This document shows, piece by piece, positions 34,876-47,121 of a DNA stretch of 64,000 nucleotides (position 1 is its first letter; every line of letters starts with the position of its first letter). The stretch lies in NCBI GenBank assembly GCA_037975125.1, contig CM075852.1, positions 10,392,814-10,456,813 of the forward strand, read 5' to 3'. The notes below the pieces were generated by a model that saw only the letters and a list, made by a program, of their open reading frames with translations, was not told the origin of the DNA and ran no database searches. A program made the position numbers and the translations under genes. The stretch is from Latrodectus hesperus (taxonomy: Eukaryota; Arthropoda; Arachnida; Araneae; Theridiidae).

Positions 34876-35988
34876 AATACAATTATTATATAAAAATTTA
34901 AAGAAAAGATTCAGTTTTGAATTTAAAATGCTTTTCAAACAATTAACTATATTAATAGAAATAATGAAAATTTATTTTAATGAATTAATATGAATACTCA
35001 ACTGTTAATAAATTATAAAAAAAAGATGAATAGGTTTGGATGCATCAACAATATTATATAAATTACTTATATTGCTAAAATCCATTATATTATAATATTG
35101 ATAAGATAAAAAAAATGCTTATTTTTTTATTATAAAATATAGAAAAGCAACTCACATTTTCTTTATGTTTTAATCAATAAGAAGCCATTAACAAAAGAGA
35201 ATATTATTGCAAGTAATTACAGAATAAAAATAATATTATAAATAAAATTTTAAATTAATATTAGTAATGGCAAGGCAGAATGTTGATGGATTATTTTATG
35301 ATCAACAGATATTATTAAAATGTGTAGAATGATTTACATTTTTTGTACTATTTAAATATTTATTATTTAAAAAAATTACCCCCATACATACTATTTCTTT
35401 TATAGCTATTTATTAGAATGCTGAATGGTTATAATTTAGCCAACTTTATAATACTTAATGTTCCTTCATAAAGACAAATAGGGGAAGCCACTGTTCTATG
35501 ATTATGTGTTGATTTTTTCAGTATGAATTTAAGTGTTCATCAATGGAAAAATCTTAATTATAAAAAATAAGACTACATGTTATTCTAGTAACACTGTTGT
35601 TTAACTGATCATTGTAAAGGAAGTAAGGAAGAAGAAGAAGAAAAAAAAATCAATGACACAATGCATTCAGTATTAACAAATAATTTCATAACACATTAAA
35701 TTCTCTGTGTTTTGAATAAGATCTTAGTATATAGTGTCCTTTTATAAGTAAAAGTAACAAATGAAATATATCCTTAAAACATCAATGAATTGTGATTATT
35801 ATAAATACAAAATTGACCTAGAAACACTTAACTACATTTACAAGAAATAAATTAACAAAATATAGCAAATTTCATAATCAGGGAATTTACTAATTGACAT
35901 CTACATCATTAATGTTTGGATACCATACCTAAAAGCTCATAAGCACATGAATAACAATACAAGAAACATGCAAAAACAAGATTGTTTT
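34876..35988. other. AT-rich DNA, probably 3' UTR or flank of the receptor gene
   Basis: It lies immediately downstream of the receptor stop codon on the minus strand. No other gene or transposon was seen. Confidence 0.4.
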
Positions 35989-36146
35989 TTACACACAGGA
36001 CGGTTGAATAACTGTGTTGTTGTTAATTCGAAAGGGTTTCTCAGTATTATCATTAAAATCTGCATGTTCTAAGAGATAACTTTGCTCCAGATCAATTTCA
36101 AAACCAGGATTAGTAATTATTCTCGGCCCACCTTCTTCTGAGATTT
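35989..36146 (-). CDS. Receptor last coding exon: cytoplasmic tail and stop
   Basis: A 158-nt segment from an acttag acceptor to TAA at 35989-35991. It encodes ISEEGGPRIITNPGFEIDLE and a tail ending IQPSCV. An NPxF motif (NPGF) and a C-terminal S-C-V, which fits the class I PDZ-ligand pattern, are visible. Confidence 0.88.
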
Positions 36147-39100
36147 CTAAGTAAACAACAAATTAGATTTACAAAGTAAAAAAATAAACATTATAAAATC
36201 ATCAATAAATTTAATATGTAGATTAATAAAATAGCTTATAAATAAAATAAAACTTAAATTATTGAATTATATAATAGTGAGAAAAATTTAAATACATGAT
36301 TAAACTAATCAGTGCATTGAGCAAATACTTCATATTAGACTCGATTGCACTGATTGTTAAAAGGCATAAGGACATTTTTAAGTTCTTTATCTTTACATTC
36401 TTATGTCAAAAAAGCGAGTCAAGTATAAATAAAGATATTCAGAGAAAAACATATTTTAACTCTGCATAAAACATTTCAATACACTTATTTTTATAGTTAT
36501 ACACAATAGCTACCTGTCTCATATACAGAAGATGAAGCTCCTTTGATTAAACATATAAACAAATTACACATGCAAGCATTATTTAAACCCTATTAAAGTT
36601 ATATGATAGGAACACATAATACATACACAAAAATTAACCATTTTTTAGAGATAGAACTCTTTGCAGATTGCAAATACTTCTTAAAAGCAATACTCATAAT
36701 TATTATATAGAAATACTAAGCAATACATTAAACCCTTAACTGTGACATATATTTCAGAAAAATGGACCAAAAATGGAAAAATTTTTTTGATTGTTTAATT
36801 TTATTCTTTATATTATTTTAAGAGTTACAAAATGATTTTTTATTACAAAAATGAAATTTTAAATACAATAACTACTATATTTATAATTTTTACATACACA
36901 TGAAACATTGATCACACATACATGTTATTCATATTGAGCAAATTAAATGAAATTTTGAAGCTAAGTTTAACTAGTATAAACTAGTATAATATAAAAACAC
37001 AACAATATGATTTTCAATACATAAATTTTACAAATCTTTTACAGTATGGTATATCCCAAAACACGGTACTGTGCACAAGCCTATATATTGCACTCTTTAC
37101 AATAAACTTTTGTCTCATGCCTTATTCTCTTCCCTTGTTCACTGGCTTTATGACAGCATATAAAACACTGCCTTGTTTGCATAGATTTTTCCCCATTGAT
37201 GGGATCTGTTCTGGAAAGTGTCGACCTGTGAGGTACAGTAAGCTTACACTAGGATGCCGTTGTCCTGGTAGTTGAATATTTGGTTTATATAGTTCAACAA
37301 TTGATTTTCTGAAGTTCATTATTTTTTGCACCTCCTGCTGAAGTAAACAAAATAAAGGAGTTATTCATATAACGCCTAGTGTAGGAAATGGAAAAATATT
37401 TTCTAGTAATATTTTTAGCTCATTTTTCTAGCAACTGGGAAGTCTGTAAGATGTTGATTGAATTTATTATCACCTCCCATAGTGCTGTTGTAGTCATGGA
37501 CTACCTTCCGTTTGAATTTTTCTTTTTTCTTATCTTCAAACTCAATCATTTTGGTGGTATGGACTGAAGAAAGCAAACAGAAATCCTTTTTATCAGTCCG
37601 TTTTATAGCAGTAACTTGTCCACATTGAAAAGCAAAAACCTCACCTTTCTTAACATTTTTTTTTGAAATATGGGTATTTGATCTTGAGAAACCTTAACTA
37701 TACTCCTCATCGGTGTCTAAATCGAAATTGTGGAAAAAAATTTATTTCAAAATAAAAAAAAACTCACCAAAAAGCAGTAGAAACTAAATAAGAAAGCGAA
37801 ACTGTCGTTGTTTATCAACCTAAGCATGCCTTTTTTATATGATCAGCTGACAACACCCACATTTCCCCTCCCCCAACCGAAGCCGGAATTTGTAAAAAAC
37901 TAGGACTACTTATGGTTTTTATAAGGAAAAAATGGAATTAAGTATCCTAAAGTATAAACGAACTCATCTCAGACTTCACAAATACTGCATGCAATAGTTG
38001 TCCAAACTGGATTTGGGCAACACTGGCAAAGGGTTAAGTATGTAAAAACACTGGAAAAGCCATTTGACCTTTGAGTACATGGATACAACATTACGCTTAA
38101 AAGTAATACAGAACATGGAAAATATGAGAGGGAGGATGTTAAGTAGAAATTACTGAAGCACAGTAATTTATTTTCAAATCGGAACAAATTTTCTAATAAT
38201 CAACTAACTATTCATTCTCAAAGTTTATTTTTGCATACCTTCTTATTTTGAGCAAGAAAAAGAAATCAAAATTTATTGATAAAATCATCATTGATTCTAC
38301 AATAGTTTTTTTTATACAGTCATTCAAAACGTTATTTATTTTAAAAGTTTAAAGTCTCTAAATGGTGTAGTTACTGTTATCTATTTTTCTTGCATAGAAA
38401 GAAACACCTTTTGACATATTTTACTCACAGATAGCTCATGATATCTGTTTTTATTCTCATTTTTCATATTACTTATTTTTTCGAGGAAATTCAAAAAGAG
38501 AATTTTTTGGTTTCTAAAAAGTTTCAATTAATTAAAAAAAACTCATTATATTCTTTTTATGCATTATATTAATTCAAAATATACACAGTCAATGCTATAA
38601 ATTTGTACTAGAACATTTGCTTTTCCCACTCTAATTTTGAAAAAATGTAAAAAAAAAAAAAAAAAAAAAATAAAGCATTGAAAAATTCCACAAGATATCA
38701 ATCACATTACTGCAGATTTATTTAAGTAAGTTGCTCATTTATAATGAAAACCAAATTTTGTGCATTAGTAATCAAGCAGCATGCTATCACTTTCAAGCAT
38801 TCTTTAACTGATTTTTTTTTTTACTTCATTTAGTTAATGTAAGAGAATAACATTTTCATGGTTTTGCTTTGATGCAACATGTTAATTTTAAAAATTTTCA
38901 AACAAATAAGATAATATCTATGTAAGTAAGTTGTGAAATCCAGAAAGACAACATGTTAATATTTTCATTTCTAAATATCTAGCTTCATCAAATATCAGTA
39001 ATTAAAATAATAACACTCTATGCAACCCATATTAAAATCTATGAGAAAAATGAGTTAATTAGTACATCAAAAAACTTACTTTTGCGCTGTTCTTTATAAA

Positions 39101-42100
39101 TAAGAGCAAAACTTAGTAGAGAAAGGGACAGCACTGTTATAGCCATCATACAAATTGCCAAAAGCCAAGCAGTTGACCCAAAACTTTCTGCATCAGCTAT
39201 CATTTTCCCAAAAATTTCTAAAAGGCAAACATTTCTTAGATACAGATTTTAAAAGAAACAAACAAACATACAAAAAAAATTAATTTTAGTTATACTTAAA
39301 AATAATAGGAACAAATTTATACTTTAAAGTTATACAAGAGACTAATGTAAAATATGCAAAACTCATTAAAAAAGCAATATCCTTTAAAAGCAAATACATT
39401 ATTTTATATAAAAACACATTTAATATTTAAGACAATGGAATTTAATAAATATTTATTACAATAATTATTAATTTAAACCTTGTTTAACAAAATTTTTTTT
39501 CATTATTTCCTATATAAAAAATTAAAGAAGAAATTTAAATTATTACAAAGATGTATCAGTTCCACAAGATTTTTTATATTACTCAAGAACAGGCTTTAAT
39601 AATGGAACTGCAAATTTGCAATAGAATTCCGTTGAAACACTTTATTGTGTTTCCCTTTAAGTAACTTCTTTATAAAGAGGAATTAAAAAGAATTTATAGC
39701 AGAATTTTTTTATTCATCTAAGCTTTCACATTCTCATAACTTAAAAACAAGTTTAATGGTTAAATATAATTTTAAATCAATAATTGGATAATCATGTATT
39801 TTATAATATGGAAATTTTGAATCTATTTAATCAATTTCTTTAATTTTTTAAAAAGCTTCAATCATTTTATTTTCTTTTTGATACTAAAAAATAACTTTTA
39901 GGGATTTCTGAAATTAAAACAAGTTTTAAAATTCTCAGGGAATTCAAAATACAATAACCTAATAAATTTTCAAGAAAACAAAAGTTTTATTAACATAAAG
40001 CAATTTAATTTAAAATATAAGATAACTGATTTGGCTTTAAGTGCATCAAGTGACAAATTACACACTAAATTACCATCAATGCATTCCATATGTAGAAATA
40101 TTTAAAACATAACAAATTTAATAATTTTGACATAATGACATTTCTATACTTCAATTAGATCTATATTAAATATTTATCTGGAATCTTTATCTATGAATAC
40201 TGTTACTTTCTCACATAAAATTAACAAGTTTCAGAAAATGACTTTTTAACTAAAAGAGTTTCAATTAAAATGCAGGATACTTATTTTATTTACTTTGAAG
40301 TTAATCATTAAAATTAATTTCAATTCAATAAAATTACAATTGTATGTAACTAAATAGTTTTTAAACATAATAGATTAAAGTAGTGAATAAGATTGATTTT
40401 AATAATTTTGCTTAAGGAAAAAGACATTACAATAAACAGAGACAGAAAGTATCTAATTTTGTAACCTAGATTTATATTATTTAACGAAATTAAGCACAGA
40501 GCTGGCAGCTGGACAGTTGAGTTTTAGCCTTAAATTCAAGAACTTGATGCCATTACGAATTGAGTGTTTGTTATAGTTCAGAACCCACTTTAAACTTCAG
40601 GTCACAATCTATTAATGAATATTAGCTTTTAATTTAATAGCACATTTATAGAAAATAACAGAATAATAAATTTGTTAAGCTTAAAAATTATTTACTTAAA
40701 CTTAGAAAATACAGCAAAAGGGTGACTAATATGCATTGACACATAATAGTATTTATATTTTAAATTAAAATAATTTTAAATAAAAAGTATGATATAAATC
40801 AAATTTGTAATGTTACAACTTTATTTATTAATAAACAGCATATTCACAATATGAGAAATCAGTTTTTTCAATTAAAACACTCTTAATAAAAAATAAAAGT
40901 TATTCAACTGAAAATAAAAGCATTTTCAATTAAAAATGAAAAACATAAAAAAAACATCAAAAACATTTACCAGGAGGATTAACAGGTTTGCATGTAGTTG
41001 CATGAATTGTGACAGCCTTACCAGGTCCAAGTTTATTTGTTGCCCATATTTTAAATACATAATCTGTTCCAGGTTTCAATTGATAGATGAAAAATTGTCG
41101 CTAAATATAAACATAATTTATTTTCAATCAATAAAATTCACAGAAATTTTGGATTAAAACTAAAACATTTATCAAAGAAATGAATATAAGGATAGTTTTA
41201 AACTTAAAGCTGTGTCATGGCTATAAGTTAGATAACAGGCATTTTCCCAATATTTTGGATGAAATAATTATTATACAGATATTAAATCAATAACAGAAGT
41301 AAAAAAAAATATTTGAAACTAAACAAGAATGTTATATACTAAGCATGCTTCATTGCAAAGGTCATAAAATTATGAAACAACAAATTTGGTAAAAGCTCCC
41401 AGTTTAATCAACAGATACATTAATCAGTCCATTCTTTAATTGGCACTATTGAATGTTAGAGTAAAATGTTAAATATTATAAATCAATTGATTATACTAAA
41501 TACAAAATGACAGCTGTACTATTTTATAGATTTTTCTGGCAAAAAGATTATGGAATTTTTTTTAAAAAAGTAAATAATATTCAAATAAAAAATCAAAATA
41601 ATTTTTCAAAATTAAACCACATATATTATTATTTAAAAATATATCTTAAAAATATGTAATTAAAATAATAATAAGATAAAATAATTAAAAATTTAAATAA
41701 AGTTATTTTGTTTTGTTACAGTAGGTAAACTAAAAATCTCACTAAATTGTAAATAAACTAAATCGGAAAGTCTGAACAAATAAAACTTGATAAAAGTACC
41801 TTTATTATAAAAGTTATAAAAATATAAAGAAGTTTTAAATTTAGTTAAACATGTTATTGAAAAGTGCTACTAAATAATATGATAGTAATGCAATTTAATA
41901 CACATAAAATAAAATAGACAAAATACTTTCTTCCAACGATTTTTTAGAAAAGAAAAAATTATATTGAAATAAACTGATCATGACTTAAGAAACTTTGTAC
42001 CTTCATGACATTTAAAAAGAAGCCTAGAATATTAATAATTGATTAAAATTATTTGAAGAAATCCTAGTTTCTTCCAATTAATATGACACTAATTTTAAAT

Positions 42101-45100
42101 AACAAATGATAACATATTTTCACAGATTTTTATTTATTAATTTTTTTAAACTTTTCAAATCCTTTAATGTTCAGAAATTCTTCAACTACTGTAACTCTAT
42201 TTATTATAATTTAAATATTTAATGAAAAACAATTGGAATGATAAATTTGTTTGAAAATTTTATGGTAAAAAATAACCACTTCAACTTTTGTTATAACATT
42301 AAATATATTTTTACTTTCTACTTCTCTTTAGAAATTATACTCAAATATTATTTATACACAAGTACTCATTAACATTTTTCAAATCTAAGACTGATTCTTA
42401 TGTGATACATTTTTATATTGTTAACAATGTATAAATCAGTTCAATTCTTCTCATTAAAAATTAACTTTGTAAATTTAATCTTCAATATACATAGCAGACA
42501 AATATTATATTCGCTGTAATTATCGGGCAAAAACTGTGAATAATTTAAAAATATACTGAAAAATAGGGTACACGTGAATAAAAGAAATCTATTTTTAATT
42601 TTGACAACTGAAGACTTCATGAATAAAAAATTTAAGATTAAAACAATAAATTTTTATAACATATTTAAGCTCCAATTTTTTAATAAGAATTCTTTGCGAA
42701 AAATGGCTTACAACAGCTGGGCTGACATGAACTGGCTGAGGAGTATGCCAAGATTCAGAAGTATTAGTTCTTGATGGACGATAAAGCAAAGTGAAGTTTG
42801 TTATAGGATAACCACCATCGTTTTCAACATGCCATCGAACTGTTGCTACAACTGTTGAAGGATGCACACTCACATTTTTCAGTTTCCCAGGAGGAGCTTT
42901 AAAAAATTAATTTATTATAAAAATAATGTAGCATGGGAATAAACATATATTAAATATAAGTCATGCTTCTTAATGATCAGTTTCTAGGGCATTTTCAGCT
43001 CTCTTTACCTCAATGTTTAAAGAGACATTTTATTATTTATGACATCAATCACATTTTCAGAATTATTTTAATCTCTTATTTATTTAGATAAAGTAATCAC
43101 AAAATTCAATTTAATAAAAGATAATGATATGGTCTTTTAGTCAAACTTCCCATTTGGATTTTAAATTTCAAAAATTATTCTTAGATCTCTGTAAGGAAAC
43201 CAAATAATAATTTTTGAATAAATAATATATCTTTAAGTACTTCAATATAATTTAAAAGAAAATGACACATTTAATTTAACATATGATAAAAATATAAGAG
43301 TCAATTATAAGAAAAAAACTTCCTACAGAAAGGAGGAGGAAAATTTCTCAGAACTTTTAAAAACCTTTTTATTTGAATTTCTTTGTGAAAATTTAAAATC
43401 TTAATCTCTACAAGCGAAGGAAATCTTTTTATTTGTAAGAGTTATTAAATATACTAATTAAGAATTGTTATACAAATACCAACAGGAATATACACTTAGA
43501 CAAATAATTATCTGCAATGCACAATGAAATGATTAATAATAATAACAATAAAGAAGAAAATATCAGGAGAAATGTAAGAAACATAAATATAATAGTAATA
43601 TAAACATTAAATAGATTGAAAGATAAATTAATCAAATTAAATCTGTTTCAAATTAAAAGATATTTGATAAAAACAGGATTCTTAGTCTACTGAGTAACAG
43701 TAAAATCTTCCAACTCCTCAATAGTATATCCTAGAAGTTTTTTCTCTAAGCTTTAAAATATAAACTTTTTTATTATAATAAATATATTATTTTCTCATTT
43801 TTATAATGATTGTTTTCATATCATAATACAAATATTGTTAAATTTAAATATCTTTCATATGATAAAATAAATTTATTTATTATTACAAAATATTCATTAT
43901 TTTCAAGTTTCCAATATGAATATTTATTCACTTTTCATCAAATACATTACTTCTGTGGTACATGGTGCACATCATTTGCCATGCAGCTGAATTTAGATAG
44001 TATCCTTTTGATATGCATACTTTTACCATAGTAGTTTACAAACTTAGTCATTATGAAAATGATTCCACACTTGGCCCGAAGAACAATGATCCTCTCCTTT
44101 TGGACACTGGATAAATTGCTCAGTTTCTCTATAGAGCCAAAAATTACAATATTCCCTAAAATCCTTACACACCATTTATATATGCTCAACTACACTGGAC
44201 TGTCCCTTGTCTTCTATTATTGGTTATTTAACATTGATGTCAAAAGTACATAGTGGTCACATTAAAAAGAGTGGTCTGAGTAGATGTCATTTTTCTCGAC
44301 ATCAGGTGTGAGATAATTTTGCTTGAATTAATTATTACATTTTAGTCTGTTATACAAAATGGTAAAACTACAGCTTCTCTTGCCAATACCTTAACATGAA
44401 TTGGTTGCCAAGAGAACCAGTTGTACTTCAATCTTGGTAAGGTTCTCATTATTTGAAAATACAGATACATAAATTCTGATCTACATGTTATCGATCAAGT
44501 AATATAAAAAATAAGAGAGCCTTTAATGGTTTGTTTGTTGCTCAATAGGCATTTTTTGCACACAAAAGCTAATTAGAATGAGACTTTAAGTTTGAAGTGC
44601 ATTTTGAATGATTAAACCTTGAAGCTTGAGGCGGGTTTTGAACCCACAAGCTGTAGAATCAAAGGATATAGTGTCAACCATTTGGCAAAAGCACCATTTA
44701 AAATAGATGGTTCAAACTTAGAAATCTCCATGCAGATTTATAATAACTTATTCTCTCTCAGATGAAAGAATTTTTCAGACAAAAACTAAAGAAACTGTAG
44801 CAGAAGTTATACATTACATATATCAGACCTTTAAATACTTTAATTTCACAAAACAAAATAAATTAGATTTCTTAAAAATTAACTAAATTTTTTCACAAGT
44901 GTTTTACAAATTTAATTTCTATTAAATTTGTAAAACGATATATTTTGATTTATTATTTCTTTTTTCAATACCTCAACAACAAGTGTATTTTATTCTGTTC
45001 GATCTGAGGATCTTTGATATTTGAAGCGGCAGAGTTGATGGCAATTTATGTTATCTGGTAGTATTATCAAATATCTATTTCCATTAGAAAATCAAAAATG

Positions 45101-45803
45101 CAATATTTTTACAAAATAAATTATACCCACATTTAAAAATATTGTACTGAACAATTGGAATAACCTTGCTATTCAAGAACTTTTTGCGAAGCAAATTCTC
45201 AGATCAAAATAAGAAGTACTACACAATTATTTTCCCTTATTCCATTTGTATCAAACAATTACTACAATTTTAAAAAACATTTCATAAAATAGGAAAAAAA
45301 AGTTTACACAATGAATAAAATACTTTCCAACTTCATTTAAATTATTCACACTCAAAATAAGTAACTAATAAGTTATCATAATTTTTTATGAAATTTATAA
45401 GCATAAGTAGATTTTAGTATTGTGATAATTATGAACATTTTCAAATATCAATAATAAATATAAAAAATTCATAATGAAATGTTGTGATCAAGAATTTTAT
45501 TCAGATTAGTTAACCAAGAAGTGTGAACACATATTTTGCAGCAAAATTTTAGTCCCAGTCACTACTGATCAATAGATGATAGATATATTTCTGTTTTAAA
45601 AAAACATATTTGGAGGAACTGATTTTCTTCTTTATTATATATAATTCACTATTTACAAAAAGTCATTTGAGAAGGCAAATAGACACTATTTGCTTAACCA
45701 AAAAGTATATTTTAATTTTGATTATTTAAATTTTTAAAATTGGATTATACTTTTATAAGAATTATTTTGCAATAGTAATATCACTAATTCAAATATCTTT
45801 ATT

Positions 45804-45851
<48 letters not shown>

Positions 45852-47121
45852 GATTGTTTTTTAGACGTGCCTTGTCACTGCACTGTTATCAATAAAACTA
45901 TTCCCAGCTTTGTGATGCAATGAAATGACCATGAAAATGTTTGTAGAGGATTTATTTATATCAGGAAAGGGGTGGGGGAGGAATTAGAAAGGTGATGTTC
46001 TTGGAATGGTGAAAATCAAAACTATAAAGTATTGTTTCTGTTTGAGTAGGTTGTTATTTTTACACTTCTTTCACTTTTCTTTGTTAATTGTTTAGTTTTC
46101 GATTTTGTTTATACTAAGAGCTTTTAATTTTTTGAACGAATATCTTTTGATAATGAGTTGGACAACTATTTTCTATCTCCTAATATATTTTTTTGTGTAA
46201 GTAAACATTTTTAGATTACAAAACATGTTTTTTTCCCAATATATGCAGCACAAATACACATCTTGTCAGAAATGGTGGCACAAGGCAGCGAATATTGTAA
46301 CTTCTCCTCAGCAGTTAAAAGATTAATATAATTGTAAATCTTTAAATTTATCAACAAATACTTTTTGTTAAGCTTTGTTTTAACCACTAAATCTGTTTAG
46401 CAATAAAATTATTATGTATACAAGTTAAAACTTTGAGATTAGTAAGAATAAAGTAATTTCTTTATTGTCTTTATGCTACTGATACCATAAATCATAAGAT
46501 TTAATCCATTCGTGATAAGGTTACTTTTCAAATTTTTTAACAAAATTTAACATTCAAAATTATTTTAAATTAAGATAAATATATCTGACTCTGATAGGAT
46601 TTCTGAAAAATTAACGAATATTAATATACATTTTTAAATATCAATGCATAAAATAAGTAACTAATAAGTTATTATAAATTTTTATGAAATTTATAAGCAT
46701 AAGTAGATTTTAGTATTGTGATAATTATGAACATTTTCAAATATCAATAATAGATAGCAGAAAAAATGACATTACACATATGTATATAATTATAACATTG
46801 GTTTAATAAAAAATATTAAAAAATAAGGAACAAGATACAAACTTTTTACATATAACTGGAAATTGATTTCCTTTAAATCATAAAGATTTGTGGCTAAGCA
46901 AGTGTAATTTCCAGAATCTGATGGTGAAACAGAATGAAATAAGAGTCCATTGGAAATTTCATATGGATCCTTTTGACTTTCATTAAAAGGAGGCACACTT
47001 CCATTTTTCAACCAAGATAAAAAGGGTTTTGGTTTGCCGGTAACATTGCAAGGTAAGAGAATCCGTGATCCAACATCTGCTTCAATGACAGATGATAAAG
47101 GTGACATCACTTTCAAATAGG
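35989..47121 (-). CDS. Ig/FN3 single-pass cell-surface receptor, 3' half of the gene
   Basis: Five exons (46843-47121, 42712-42896, 40971-41100, 39080-39217, 35989-36146) and a candidate microexon (36514-36540) join with GT-AG introns and matching phases. They encode 296 residues to the stop, or 305 with the microexon. Order: one C2/I-type Ig domain, one FN3 domain encoded by two exons, a membrane-proximal stalk, a transmembrane helix and a cytoplasmic tail of about 55 residues. This is the layout of a type I neural or epithelial adhesion molecule, probably recognising ligands at the cell surface. The Ig exon begins in phase 1, so at least one upstream exon, with the signal peptide and perhaps more Ig domains, must exist, but none is recognised up to the window end. 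The family is not identified (candidates: arthropod Ig-FN3 adhesion proteins). Transposon remnants lie in its introns. Confidence 0.88.
36514..36540 (-). CDS. Candidate 27-nt microexon in the cytoplasmic tail
   Basis: A 27-nt open segment with an AG acceptor (ttaatcaaag) and a GT donor (gtagct). Both splice sites are in phase 1, so including it inserts exactly nine residues (RASSSVYET, replacing the junction Lys and continuing with Glu) without changing the frame. Ser/Tyr content suggests a phosphorylatable insert. The acceptor pyrimidine tract is weak, consistent with alternative use. No transcript evidence is available. Confidence 0.5.
36728..38037 (-). mobile_element. Short piggyBac-type transposon in a receptor intron
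   Basis: TTAA occurs at 36728-36731 and 38034-38037. The inner sequences are similar inverted ends (accctt-aactgtg on the left; ccctttgccagtg on the right, read inward), as expected for piggyBac-superfamily elements that target TTAA. The 1.3-kb length shows an internal deletion compared with autonomous elements. It lies between the transmembrane exon and the candidate microexon. Confidence 0.65.
37020..37710 (-). pseudogene. piggyBac transposase, C-terminal remnant
   Basis: From about 37660 downward: KGEVFAFQCGQVTAIK, then VHTTKMIEFEDKK, KVVHDYNSTMGGDNKFNQHL, FPVARKMS and a KIFFHFL segment, which follow the C-terminal part of the piggyBac DDD transposase. After a stop-rich stretch, NFRKSIVELYK and GRHFPEQIPS lead to a cysteine-rich end (CKQGSVLYA, then a PCFGIYHT-like close at about 37035). 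The N-terminal domain and most of the catalytic core are missing, and stops break the frame. Confidence 0.75.
38038..39079. other. Intron DNA with a poly(A) run
   Basis: AT-rich intron of the receptor. A poly(A) run of about 21 bases is at 38650-38670. No other gene was seen. Confidence 0.5.
39080..39217 (-). CDS. Receptor exon: stalk and transmembrane helix (phase 1-1)
   Basis: A 138-nt exon with a ttttag acceptor and a consensus gtaagt donor. A short stalk (EIFGKMIADAESFGS) is followed by about 25 hydrophobic residues starting AWLLAICMMAI and ending SFALIY. The basic stop-transfer KEQRKK gives a type I topology. Confidence 0.9.
39218..40970. other. Receptor intron, no other feature
   Basis: About 1.75 kb of AT-rich intron between the transmembrane and second FN3 exons. 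No transposon was recognised. Confidence 0.5.
40971..41100 (-). CDS. Receptor exon: second half of the FN3 domain (phase 0-1)
   Basis: A 130-nt exon between an atttag acceptor and a gtaaat donor. It encodes YQLKPGTDYVFKIWATNKLG, the canonical FN3 E-F strand motif with the tyrosine corner, then GKAVTIHATTCKPVNPP. The single cysteine in the end strand is unusual for FN3 and might pair or be free. Confidence 0.9.
41101..42711. other. Receptor intron splitting the FN3 domain
   Basis: About 1.6 kb of AT-rich intron between the two FN3 half exons. No transposon or second gene was seen. Confidence 0.5.
42712..42896 (-). CDS. Receptor exon: first half of the FN3 domain (phase 1-0)
   Basis: A 185-nt exon between an aaag acceptor and a gtaagc donor. 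It starts PPGKLKNVSV and carries the B-strand Trp (VRWHVEN), then GGYPITNFTLLYRP, which is the usual C-strand pattern of FN3. Three sequons (NVS, NFT, NTS) are visible. The domain is completed by the exon at 40971-41100. Confidence 0.9.
44530..44705 (-). mobile_element. tRNA-derived SINE, reverse copy of the 57.7-kb family
   Basis: On the minus strand the A-box-like caaatggttgacac and B-box-like gggttcaaaacc are followed by the family's 3' text (ctaattagcttttgtgtgc, then tattgagcaacaaacaaac). It matches the SINE at 57686-57877 but is decayed. Confidence 0.65.
45354..45459 (+). repeat. 106-bp direct repeat, copy 1
   Basis: Nearly identical to 46650-46755, beginning aaaataagtaactaataag and ending tcaaatatcaataata, with only a few mismatches (for example in the T-run near 45385). 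Confidence 0.85.
45806..45850. repeat. (TA)n microsatellite
   Basis: About 45 bp of TA repeats within the receptor intron. Confidence 0.95.
46650..46755 (+). repeat. 106-bp direct repeat, copy 2
   Basis: The second copy of the repeat at 45354-45459, 1.3 kb away and about 90 bp from the Ig exon. Confidence 0.85.
46843..47121 (-). CDS. Receptor exon: Ig domain (phase 1-1)
   Basis: The acceptor ttttag precedes base 47121 and a GT donor (gtttgt) follows 46843. The 279-nt exon is symmetric in phase 1, typical of Ig-domain exons. The two disulphide cysteines (LLPCNVTG and NYTCLATN), the core Trp (LSWLKNG) and the DSGNY motif are all present, as are four N-glycosylation sequons (NVT, NGS, NES, NYT). 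It ends QLYVK and joins the next exon as TPPGK. An alternative GT six bases upstream would not keep the frame with the next exon. Confidence 0.9.

Larger units (their letters stand above)
42897..46842. other. Receptor intron with SINE and repeats
   Basis: A 3.9-kb intron between the FN3 and Ig exons. It holds a minus-strand SINE (44530-44705), a 106-bp direct repeat pair (45354 and 46650) and a TA tract (45806-45850). A GC-richer 280-bp patch at 43960-44250 has an 80-codon minus-strand frame with no recognised family. Confidence 0.5.

Noticed and set aside
43947..44253. Overlapping open frames in a GC-richer intron patch
   Set aside because: No recognised motifs, no splice sites and no family; probably an unclassified repeat.
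45354..46755. Small LTR (TRIM) element with 106-bp LTRs
   Set aside because: The repeats do not start TG or end CA, and no primer-binding site or polypurine tract was seen.
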